Assembly: GCA_946407735.1 (NCBI GenBank) | Contig: CAMJPL010000006.1 | Coordinates: forward strand, 1-64,000 | From: an uncultured Clostridia bacterium | GTDB taxonomy: Bacteria > Bacillota > Clostridia > Oscillospirales > CAG-272 | Direction: 5' to 3' | Length of the DNA stretch: 64,000 bases | Shown: one piece after another, positions 45,357-52,887 of the stretch | Position numbering within the stretch: position 1 is the stretch's first letter | Layout: each line of letters opens with the position of its first letter | Notes under the pieces: model-generated | What the model saw: only the letters and a program-made list of their open reading frames with translations | Told to the model about the DNA's origin: nothing | Database searches by the model: none | Made by a program: the position numbers and the translations under genes

Positions 45357-45797
45357 CTATCTGTCGTATTTCATCCCGGCGAGGATCATGAAGGCGCGGT
45401 AAACCTGCTCGAGCAGTATGACGCGCATCAGCCGGTGGGGAAAGGTCATCGGCGAGAAGGACAGACGCCTCGAGCAGGCCGATTTCACCTTCTCGTCAAG
45501 ACCGTCGGGGCCTCCGATGACGAAATCTATCTCCGATCCGCCTTCCTCGGCGGCGGCGCCGACCATTTTCGCGAAACCCGCCGAGTCGGTCGTTTTTCCT
45601 TCGACGCAGAGGGCTATGCGGCAGGCACGGGCGCCCATGCGGCGGATGAACTCGTCCGGCGGGGCGCTCTCCGGCAGCTCGATGATCTCGACCCGGCAGA
45701 AGCGCCCGAGGCGCTTTATGTACTCGGCGCAGGCGTCGGAGTAGTATCTCTCGCTCGCCTTTATCGATCCGGCGGCTATGATCTTTACCGTGATCAC
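45357..45797 (-). CDS. rlmH: 23S rRNA pseudouridine-1915 N3-methyltransferase RlmH
   Basis: A SPOUT-class methyltransferase of 146 residues, slightly shorter than the usual 155-160. The AdoMet knot is visible in DFVIGGPDGLDEKVK and in LSFSPMTFPHRLMRVILLEQVYRA. The C-terminus ends KYDR where many relatives end in YHR or YHK. It overlaps the preceding gene by 4 bases, forming an nrdG, membrane protein, rlmH operon. Confidence 0.92.
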   Translation of the reverse strand: MITVKIIAAGSIKASERYYSDACAEYIKRLGRFCRVEIIELPESAPPDEFIRRMGARACRIALCVEGKTTDSAGFAKMVGAAAEEGGSEIDFVIGGPDGLDEKVKSACSRRLSFSPMTFPHRLMRVILLEQVYRAFMILAGMKYDR

Positions 45798-46234
45798 GCC
45801 TTATACTCCCAGCCGAGCAGCGGCTCGATCCAGAACAGCTGCAGAAAGTCGAAGACGAAGGTGAGAAGGACCGGGATCAGGACGAGCGATATCGCCTTGG
45901 CGATCCTTTTGTCGCGCTCGAGCTTATGAAGGAAGCCGTCCTTTTCCTCCTCCGGCATGTTGAGGCTGTCCCTGTCGGGCAGCTTTCCGCCGAGACCGTG
46001 ATTGAACCATAAAAATCCGGCGAGCGAGACGAGCAGCAGCCCGTAATACACCGGGTATATCGCCTTCCACTCGAAATATATCCCGACGCGGAAGACGCCG
46101 AATATGACGGCGAAGCAGGCGGCGAGGATCCCGGCGAGACGCCAGTTTATCTTTTTGAGATTGCTTTTCAGGTCGCGGGACGCCTTGTACTCGTGCGATT
46201 TTACGCGGTAGGTCCGCTTTTTTCCGCCGCTCAT
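45794..46234 (-). CDS. Small membrane protein between nrdG and rlmH
   Basis: A 146-residue protein with a very basic N-terminus (KKRTYRVKSHEYKASRDLK), two central membrane helices (about 34-52 and 60-76), a charged loop and a third hydrophobic segment (about 115-135). Not recognised. It starts directly after nrdG and overlaps rlmH by 4 bases, so it is co-expressed with both. Confidence 0.6.
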   Translation of the reverse strand: MSGGKKRTYRVKSHEYKASRDLKSNLKKINWRLAGILAACFAVIFGVFRVGIYFEWKAIYPVYYGLLLVSLAGFLWFNHGLGGKLPDRDSLNMPEEEKDGFLHKLERDKRIAKAISLVLIPVLLTFVFDFLQLFWIEPLLGWEYKA

Positions 46235-46235
46235 G

Positions 46236-46841
46236 TCATTCCTTATAAACGGCCCTGCCGGACATGTCGAAGCGCTCGATCTCGAGCGCCGCCTTCGTGT
46301 TCGGATAACCGGTGACGTCGAGCAGGCGCTGGTTGCGGCTGCCGCGGAAAAGGAGCTCGAGGTCGCGCTCGGCGAGTATGAACGGCCCGTCGACGAGATA
46401 ATCGGTCGACGACAGGAGCGCCTTTGTGCCCGGCTCGGTCTCGGCCTTTTTCTGCAGCTGCTCGTAGGTCCAGCCGGAATAAGTCATGACGCTCATGCCG
46501 CGGGACTTTGCGCAGCGCGCGATCTCGGCGAGGGCTTCGCCCCAAAGGAACGGCTCGCCGCCGCTGAACGTGACGCCCTTTATCGACGGGTTTTCGGTTA
46601 TGCTCTTCCAGAGCAGCGACGTGCTCGTCATGAAGCCGCCGCCCATATCCCATGTCTCTGGGTTGTGGCAGCCGGGGCAGTGATGCGGGCATCCCTGCGT
46701 GAATACGACGAATCGGAGCTGCGGCCCGTCGACGATGGATTCCTTTATCACGCCGGAGAGCCGGATCGGCATCTCCCGCGGCGAGAGAGAAGCGCCCGCG
46801 CGCGCCGCATATGGTATTGTTCTTCTGTGCAGTCCGGTCAC
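46236..46841 (-). CDS. nrdG: Anaerobic ribonucleotide reductase activating protein
   Basis: A radical-SAM activase that installs the glycyl radical on NrdD. The cluster motif is TQGCPHHCPGCHNPETWD (CxxxCxxC), with GVTFSGGEPF as the AdoMet-binding GGE motif. The GTG at 46841 has GGAGG 8 bases upstream and gives 201 residues; the ATG at 46772 matches the family N-terminus better but has no usable site. The partner nrdD is not in the window. Confidence 0.9.
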   Translation of the reverse strand: MTGLHRRTIPYAARAGASLSPREMPIRLSGVIKESIVDGPQLRFVVFTQGCPHHCPGCHNPETWDMGGGFMTSTSLLWKSITENPSIKGVTFSGGEPFLWGEALAEIARCAKSRGMSVMTYSGWTYEQLQKKAETEPGTKALLSSTDYLVDGPFILAERDLELLFRGSRNQRLLDVTGYPNTKAALEIERFDMSGRAVYKE

Positions 46842-46890
46842 GGGAGCCGCCTCCAGTCATGTTTTTGCCGCCGAAGGCGGTACGGATAAT

Positions 46891-46919
46891 ATTATATCAC
46901 ATTTCCGTGCGGAAATCAA
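46891..46919 (-). promoter_or_regulatory. nrdG operon promoter
   Basis: TTGATT, 17-bp spacer, TATAAT preceded by TGA, about 50 bases before the GTG start. Confidence 0.85.
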
Positions 46920-46986
46920 TAGACAAGAGGTGAAGGGGAGAAAAACGGCAGGAAAAAACCTCCCGGGGAAGGGAGGGAAGAAGGAA

Positions 46987-47024
46987 AGAAAAAATCCCCC
47001 GCCCGTGTTTCCACGGGCGGGGGA
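46987..47024 (-). terminator. Terminator of silent S-layer cassette
   Basis: Stem TCCCCCGCCCGTG / CACGGGCGGGGGA with a GAAA loop and an A/T-run giving TTTTTT on the minus strand. Stem and loop are identical to the terminator at 56914-56949. Confidence 0.92.
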
Positions 47025-47067
47025 GGAGGTGCTTAGATCATGTAAGTCTAGGTAATCTCAGCAGAGA

Positions 47068-50000
47068 TCAGCCAACGAAGTTGAGAACTACAGAGAGAAG
47101 ATCAACATTCGACGGATCGAAGGTGACGGTTACAGTTCCGGCAGTTGTGCAGGTGACAGTACCAGAAGCGTAAGCGATATCGGTCTTCATATAGTTGTCG
47201 CCAACTTCCCAAGCATAAGTCTTGCCAGCTTCGAACTTGCTGTCATTGACGACTGCGGTAACCATTCCACCTCTAGGATCAACCTTAGTAACAGTAGAAC
47301 CAGCCTGAGTCAAAGTAGCAGAGAGTGAAGACTGAACATCATTGAAGGTTGGAACTACCTTGAAGGGTTCAACTACCAGAATGTCGATATACCAGTTGCC
47401 ATCTGCATCCTTGTAGCCATACAGGGTTTCGTCGAACATATCAATGCCCGTGCCAGCCTTAGTATAGTCTGCAGCATTAGCAGAAGCTTTATAGTAGTAT
47501 ATAGCGTCGGTGGTAGAGTTATCGGTTTTAGTAGCAGCCTTGAAGTCCTTATAAAGATCTACTACAGAAGTAATCTTTGTAAGGGTAAGCTCAGAGCACG
47601 TATAATCGAAAGTGGTTCCTGTTACTTTTACAGTAACATTGACATCATCGGTGGTGGCAGGATTCTTCTCAGAGAAGTCAAGGACAACCTTCGTAGCATC
47701 CTTAGAAACGCCGGAGATATCAACTACAGCCTCGATCTCGTTTACCTGAGTGGTCGAATCGGTCTTGTTGTAGACGAATTCGGTCTTGCCAGTGGTTACG
47801 ATGTCATGCATGGTGGGAGTAATCTCGGTGAGAGTATACCAGTACCAATGCTGAGCGAGGAAGTTATTGTTACGAGCTATAACAGTAACGGCACCGCCAT
47901 TCAGATCAATTTCAGTAATATACTTCTTGGCAATTGCGTCATACTTGTTATAGGTTATCTCCTTACCATCCTGATATACCTTATAAGTAGTAGCAGCAAG
48001 AGGAGTAGTGACATCCTTTACATGGATATCGATCGGAACAAGAATCTTCGGAACTACAGGGGCAGGAGCAGCCTGAGTGATACTGATGCCAGCCTTGAGC
48101 TCGATCTTGTAGCTCTCATTAGTGTTGTCCGGGTTGGTGAATACAAGGTAAGCAGGATCAGCAGCAACGGTTACATACTTGCCGGCTTTAAGCTCGATGC
48201 AGAGATAGTATTCATTGCCGATTCTCTGTTCAACCCATGTATCAACATTAATATTAGCGTCAGTGAAGTCCTTAACAGCAACAGCGCCGTTGTAGAGCTT
48301 CATTGTAGTACCGATACCGGCATACTGATCGTTCCAATTATTGTTGTAATTAGCAGCATAAGCGGACAGAGCAGCATACTGTTCAGCGGTAATCTGATAT
48401 ACAGCGACACCAGTTCCAGATACAGCGGTTCCACCAATATTATACGCGGAAGAAGCTCCGGTGATAGTGGTTCCGAGATCCTTCACAACTGAGAGATCAG
48501 CGCCCTTGGTGTAGGTAGTAGTGATGAAGATTCTCTTCTGACCACTGTAGGTCGTGCCGGACAGGTTGCCGGTGTAGACATAAGCAGTAGCATAGGAATT
48601 AGCACCATTTACTATCTTAGCGAAGTCATCAACTATGTTCTTCGGAGCGCCGTCCTTGTAGGTGATGTAAACATCTTTGCCTACATAGTTGTAATCGTAG
48701 TTGTTATGACCAAGCTCATAGACGATCGGCTTGCCGAAGGAAGTCGACCAGAGAGGAGTACCGTTCGGGATAGAACCCTGATAGCCATTCCACTGCTGGT
48801 AGATCGATACATACTTGTCAACGTAAGAAACCTTGACAACTTCAACATCGAATCTGCCGTAAGTCTGAGTAGGATCAAGCTGAGAAGTAGCGCCAACCTC
48901 AACCTCACCGACTACATAACCGTCCTTCACATAGTAGAAGTGACCGGCGTAGAGTCTCTGGTTGTACAGAGCGGAGGTGTAAGCGGAGGTCAGACCGCCG
49001 CGGATGAAGTCGATGGCATTGGTATACTGGTAAACAGTACCGATGGAGACACCGAGTCCGGTGGAAGTCTGGTTGGTGGCGACCATGGACTCCATGGTAT
49101 GAGCATCAACATAGATGATGGTGTCATTGGAGTCGAGGTAGCTCTGAGTGGTGCTCGGGTTGATGGCAATGTTGCCGCCCCAAGAACCGTCAACTACGTA
49201 AACGAAGTCAGCGATGGTCTCACCGTCGGCTACGTGAGTAGCGGCGAAGATGCGGGCGCCCTTGATGCTGTTGACAACAGCGGGCTGAGCATTGTTCAGA
49301 TAGTTTGTCCAATAGTTGTTGTCGCCGTCAAAGGCGTTGAAGAGAGTGATGTGCGAGCCGTCCTGCGGAACACCCTTGCTGGTCTCGAAGTTGAGAGTAG
49401 CGATGTTTCCGTTGTTGACGAGCTGAGAAGCGTTGTAATTCGGAGCAGTCGTGGTGGTACCCTGAGTGCTTCTGCTTCCAACAGCCGAGACAAGGATTAT
49501 AACGGTGTCCTTGGTGGTCTTGAAGTTGTCAAACGGAACCGCAACGCCTTTGAAATTGTCATAGTAAGCGGTAGGACGAGTAGCCGTAGGCTTGCCATCC
49601 ACAATATTTATGGTCTGCTGCTTCTGAGCATCGGTATAAGCGACACCATTGGTGAAGTTCAGACCGAGTTCGGAGAGTTTAGCATCAGCGGCATAGTAAG
49701 TGAAGTTGGAAGGATCGATGTAGGTCAGGTGATACATTCCAAGAGCGTCCTTGGTCGCCTTGAAGAGATCGCCGGCCTTGAGATAGTTGTTAACGAGAGC
49801 GCCGCCGGTGACGTTGGTGTAGCCGTCAACAGAAGCGACAGTGATAACGGAAGCGACGTTGCTGTTCACATAAGCGAGAACATTGGCGTAGCCGTTGGTG
49901 TTGAGGGAAGCGACGGAATCCTTGATTACAACGTAACCGGCGTCGTTTCCGTAGTCAACGATGCGGAGGATAGCGGAGTACTTCTCATCAACTACGTAGT

Positions 50001-51333
50001 TGACAGTGCGGCCCTTAAGGGTGTCGAAGTCAGTGTAGCTGCGGAGAACAGAGTTCCAGTTACCGCCCGGGAGGTTGTCAACGCCAACCTTGTAGGTCGT
50101 GCCGGTGATATTGCCGGCGTTGTAGCCGAAGTAAACCTGATCGAAGGTGATGGTCTTGGCCGGCTTGTTAACGGTGGTAACGTAGCCGATCTTGGTCTCG
50201 TAGGTGTCCTTCAGATAGAAGACGTTGGTCTTGGCATTGTAAGCATACAGGCAGTACTTGCCCAGCACGTCCTCAGCCTTAATGACATAGTCCTCGTCGC
50301 CGTTGAAGTACTTGTCGATGTCGATGTAAGCAACATCGGTGTATGCGGTCTTCGCGGCCTCGAGTCTGCCGTCGCCGGGGATACCGTCGGACTTCAGCTG
50401 CTTAGCGCCGTCCTTGTCGACGGTGGAGATGTAACCGAAGGAGTAGTAGAAGTAAATGCCGCGGTCGTAATCGCTGTTGCCGTCGTCATCGATAAGGATG
50501 GTGTCGGAGTAAGCGTTGACGTTGGTGATGTCTACGAAGGTATCGGTGATGGCCTGATAGAGTGTGGCAGTGGAAAGCGGATAAACCTTGAGGTAAGCGT
50601 CATGAGCTTTTTCCCAGTCAGCGTCGGCGGGATCTCTGTATACGCCGGAGTCGGCAGAGGTTTCAACAAGGTAAACGCCGTCCGGATAAATGGAAGAACC
50701 GGTCAGGGTGTGCCTGAAGTAGGTAAGAATGATCTTGCCGTCTTTGTCAACAATGTTGAGGTCAGCGTCACGCAGATAGGACGGGGATCCGAGAGCGGTG
50801 TTGGTGCCGAGTCCATTGTAGAGAATGACCTCGTAGTCATTGGTGGTCTTGGTGCCCTGGTGATTGCCCAGAACGGAGTAGGAAACGACAGCCTTGTAAG
50901 CGTCGGAGTTGATGGTGACATCCTTGCGGTGATCCTTGTCGCCGCCCTTGAGAGCGTCCTGATCAACCACTACGGTGTCGTTCTCCTTGGAGTAAAGGAG
51001 AGTGGTGTAGTCGTCCTTGGTCACTACATCGTAGGAGTAACCGATCTTAAGGGTAGCGGCGAGATCATCGGCGCCAAGAGCCTTGAAGGCGGTACGCGGC
51101 AGATAGTAGGACGGGTTGGACTGAACAGTTCCGTCATCCTTCAGAAGATTGAAGGTGACATAGTTAGCGCCGTCGGCAGCAACCTTGGACGGGTTGGCAG
51201 CGTCGGTGAAGAGGTTGCCTCTCTTGGTACCGGTGATAACAACGGTATCCATGGTGAGGTTGAACTTCGAAGCGCCGATGGTGGTGCCGTCAGCCTTCGG
51301 AGCGAAGAGAGCCTGGTAAAGGATAGCAACGAT
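47068..51333 (-). CDS. Silent S-layer cassette (no promoter, no start, no anchor)
   Basis: An open frame of 1421 codons matching the body of the expressed protein at 52888. Its 5' edge (51333) begins in the middle of the third SLH repeat, IVAILYQALFAPKADG, directly preceded in frame by TGA TAA. No promoter, ribosome binding site or signal peptide is present. Long blocks are identical to the expressed gene at the DNA level, broken by variable blocks. The last 330 residues or so (after about residue 1090) are absent from the partner, and their codons look less C-rich than the constant blocks. It would be expressed only after inversion of the intervening segment, giving a 1607-residue product. 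Confidence 0.85.
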   Translation of the reverse strand: MVAILYQALFAPKADGTTIGASKFNLTMDTVVITGTKRGNLFTDAANPSKVAADGANYVTFNLLKDDGTVQSNPSYYLPRTAFKALGADDLAATLKIGYSYDVVTKDDYTTLLYSKENDTVVVDQDALKGGDKDHRKDVTINSDAYKAVVSYSVLGNHQGTKTTNDYEVILYNGLGTNTALGSPSYLRDADLNIVDKDGKIILTYFRHTLTGSSIYPDGVYLVETSADSGVYRDPADADWEKAHDAYLKVYPLSTATLYQAITDTFVDITNVNAYSDTILIDDDGNSDYDRGIYFYYSFGYISTVDKDGAKQLKSDGIPGDGRLEAAKTAYTDVAYIDIDKYFNGDEDYVIKAEDVLGKYCLYAYNAKTNVFYLKDTYETKIGYVTTVNKPAKTITFDQVYFGYNAGNITGTTYKVGVDNLPGGNWNSVLRSYTDFDTLKGRTVNYVVDEKYSAILRIVDYGNDAGYVVIKDSVASLNTNGYANVLAYVNSNVASVITVASVDGYTNVTGGALVNNYLKAGDLFKATKDALGMYHLTYIDPSNFTYYAADAKLSELGLNFTNGVAYTDAQKQQTINIVDGKPTATRPTAYYDNFKGVAVPFDNFKTTKDTVIILVSAVGSRSTQGTTTTAPNYNASQLVNNGNIATLNFETSKGVPQDGSHITLFNAFDGDNNYWTNYLNNAQPAVVNSIKGARIFAATHVADGETIADFVYVVDGSWGGNIAINPSTTQSYLDSNDTIIYVDAHTMESMVATNQTSTGLGVSIGTVYQYTNAIDFIRGGLTSAYTSALYNQRLYAGHFYYVKDGYVVGEVEVGATSQLDPTQTYGRFDVEVVKVSYVDKYVSIYQQWNGYQGSIPNGTPLWSTSFGKPIVYELGHNNYDYNYVGKDVYITYKDGAPKNIVDDFAKIVNGANSYATAYVYTGNLSGTTYSGQKRIFITTTYTKGADLSVVKDLGTTITGASSAYNIGGTAVSGTGVAVYQITAEQYAALSAYAANYNNNWNDQYAGIGTTMKLYNGAVAVKDFTDANINVDTWVEQRIGNEYYLCIELKAGKYVTVAADPAYLVFTNPDNTNESYKIELKAGISITQAAPAPVVPKILVPIDIHVKDVTTPLAATTYKVYQDGKEITYNKYDAIAKKYITEIDLNGGAVTVIARNNNFLAQHWYWYTLTEITPTMHDIVTTGKTEFVYNKTDSTTQVNEIEAVVDISGVSKDATKVVLDFSEKNPATTDDVNVTVKVTGTTFDYTCSELTLTKITSVVDLYKDFKAATKTDNSTTDAIYYYKASANAADYTKAGTGIDMFDETLYGYKDADGNWYIDILVVEPFKVVPTFNDVQSSLSATLTQAGSTVTKVDPRGGMVTAVVNDSKFEAGKTYAWEVGDNYMKTDIAYASGTVTCTTAGTVTVTFDPSNVDLLSVVLNFVG
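51323..51333 (-). repeat. Crossover core, silent side
   Basis: Reads ATCGTTGCTAT on the minus strand, the first shared bases of the cassettes. The next base differs (C here, T in the other copy, a silent Ile change), and the following 440 or so bases match. Confidence 0.75.
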
Positions 51334-51391
51334 TTATCAGATACGGCAAAACATATTAATAATGAAGAAAAATGCGATACACCGACGCCGG

Positions 51392-51409
51392 TACCCTTTG
51401 TATGCCCTT
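51392..51409 (+). repeat. Recombinase-flanking direct repeat, left
   Basis: TACCCTTT-5N-CCCTT, matched in the same orientation at 52609-52626. The pair brackets the recombinase gene; it could be recombinase arm sites or old insertion ends. Confidence 0.5.
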
Positions 51410-51421
51410 TATTTTTAACCG

Positions 51422-51450
51422 TTGACTTTTTCAAAGCGGCATGATACAAT
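51422..51450 (+). promoter_or_regulatory. Recombinase promoter
   Basis: TTGACT, 17-bp spacer, TACAAT preceded by TGA, 42 bases before the ATG. Confidence 0.85.
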
Positions 51451-51491
51451 ATATACTGGACACCATGTATCGCAGACAAAGGAGGAAACTG

Positions 51492-52628
51492 ATGAAACGC
51501 GCACCTAAAGGGACCGGGAGCATCCGGAGACGCAAAAGCGGTCTGTGGGAAGGCAGATACACGGTCGGACGGGACCCGGCTACCGGAAAACAGCTGCAGA
51601 GATCGCTTTACGGGCACAGCTGGGCGGAGGTCAGGAGCAGGCTCAACGCCGCCCTCGCCGAGGTCGGGGCGGCCGGATATACCGAGCCCACGAATATGAC
51701 GCTCGGAGCATGGATGGAAAAATGGCTCAAAGAATACGTCGCCCCCTGCCGCAGGGACTACACATACCGGGCGTACAGCAGTATGACGCGCTGCCATATA
51801 ATACCGTCGCTCGGCAGTATCAGGCTCCGGGATCTTACGCCGTACCGCATTCAGATGTTTTACAACAGCCTCGCGCTGAACGACGGGCTCTCGCCGAAGA
51901 CGGTCCGCTGCGCCGCCGGGATCCTCGGCGCGTCGCTGCATACGGCGGTCAGGATGAGGCTGATACAGGCGAATCCGTCTTCGGACTGCATCCTCCCGAA
52001 ATATGAGAGGAAGGAGATCAAGCCTCTGAGCGGAAATCAGATAACGGCGCTGCTCGGCGCAGCAAAGGGCGAGAGCATATATCCGCTGCTCTGGACGGCC
52101 ATTTTCACCGGCATGAGAGAAGCCGAGCTGTGCGGGCTCGCATGGGACTGCGTCGATTTTGACGCCGGGACGATCACGGTGAAGCGGCAGCTTCAGAAGA
52201 ATCCCTCCCCCGGCGGCGGATGGCATCTTACGCAGACAAAGAGCGGCAGACCCCGTGTGATACGGGCGGCGCCGCGCATAATGAATATATTGAAGGAAAT
52301 CAGGCAGCGTCAGGACGCCGATGCCTTTTTTGTTTTTACAGACAAAAAAGGCGGCTTCTTCACTCCCGCCGGAATATACCAGCGCTTCAAGCGTCTCGCC
52401 GCCCGGATAGGCTGCCCGAAGGTGAGGTTCCATGACATCCGCCATACCTTCGCTGTGATATCACTCCAGTCGGGCGATGACATAAAGACGGTGCAGTCCA
52501 ATCTCGGACACGCTACGGCATCCTTCACGCTCGATATCTACGGGCATGTTTCAGACAAGATGAGGGGCACGAGCGCAGACAGAATCGAGAGATATATAGA
52601 CTCGACGATACCCTTTCCGTACCCTTAA
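51492..52628 (+). CDS. Tyrosine recombinase (integrase family)
   Basis: A 378-residue site-specific recombinase. An N-terminal AP2-like arm-binding domain (GTGSIRRRKSGLWEGRYTVG) is followed by a SAM-like core-binding domain (about 70-165) and the catalytic domain. Catalytic residues are all present: Arg209 in TGMREAEL, His314 and Arg317 in HDIRHTF, His340 in LGHATAS, Tyr350 in LDIYGH. AGGAGG precedes the ATG at 51492. No excisionase, phage or conjugation genes adjoin it. Lying between inverted S-layer cassettes, it is the obvious candidate to catalyse the predicted inversion. Confidence 0.93.
   Translation: MKRAPKGTGSIRRRKSGLWEGRYTVGRDPATGKQLQRSLYGHSWAEVRSRLNAALAEVGAAGYTEPTNMTLGAWMEKWLKEYVAPCRRDYTYRAYSSMTRCHIIPSLGSIRLRDLTPYRIQMFYNSLALNDGLSPKTVRCAAGILGASLHTAVRMRLIQANPSSDCILPKYERKEIKPLSGNQITALLGAAKGESIYPLLWTAIFTGMREAELCGLAWDCVDFDAGTITVKRQLQKNPSPGGGWHLTQTKSGRPRVIRAAPRIMNILKEIRQRQDADAFFVFTDKKGGFFTPAGIYQRFKRLAARIGCPKVRFHDIRHTFAVISLQSGDDIKTVQSNLGHATASFTLDIYGHVSDKMRGTSADRIERYIDSTIPFPYP
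52609..52626 (+). repeat. Recombinase-flanking direct repeat, right
   Basis: TACCCTTT-5N-CCCTT, overlapping the last codons of the recombinase gene. Thirteen of eighteen positions match the left copy. Confidence 0.5.
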
Positions 52629-52705
52629 CATACCGTGTTCAATTACTAAACGACATTCACGTATTCGTTTAAGATTACATTTTCCTTACAAAACCGCCTC
52701 ATCAC

Positions 52706-52734
52706 TTGATTATAAATCAGATTTGTGGTAATAT
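52706..52734 (+). promoter_or_regulatory. S-layer promoter (inside the invertible segment)
   Basis: TTGATT, 17-bp spacer, TAATAT preceded by TGG. About 150 bases of untranslated leader follow before the ATG, as is common for highly expressed S-layer genes. Confidence 0.8.
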
Positions 52735-52887
52735 ATATGCACAGACGTCGGCGGCGTATTATGTCGTATTGTCCGAAACTGGACCTGTATGGTGAGGATA
52801 CCGGGAAAGATGAGGACGAAGCGTCTGACACGCGGCCGTATGGCTGTTAAAATTATAATTTTATTATTAACAAGGAGAAACTCCACC

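Noticed and set aside
46842-46990. Additional small gene between nrdG and the S-layer terminator
   Set aside because: The region holds the nrdG promoter and purine-rich DNA; the frame there is low-complexity Lys/Gly/Pro.
48706-51444. Very long reading frame (912 codons) on the plus strand opposite the silent S-layer cassette, and a 1343-codon frame opposite the expressed gene
   Set aside because: Both are mirror images of the biased codon use of the S-layer genes, with low-complexity Val/Ser/Gly/Asp translations and no ribosome binding site or domain.
51323-52640. Prophage or integrative conjugative element around the tyrosine recombinase
   Set aside because: No excisionase, phage structural, replication or conjugation genes flank it; both sides are the S-layer cassettes.
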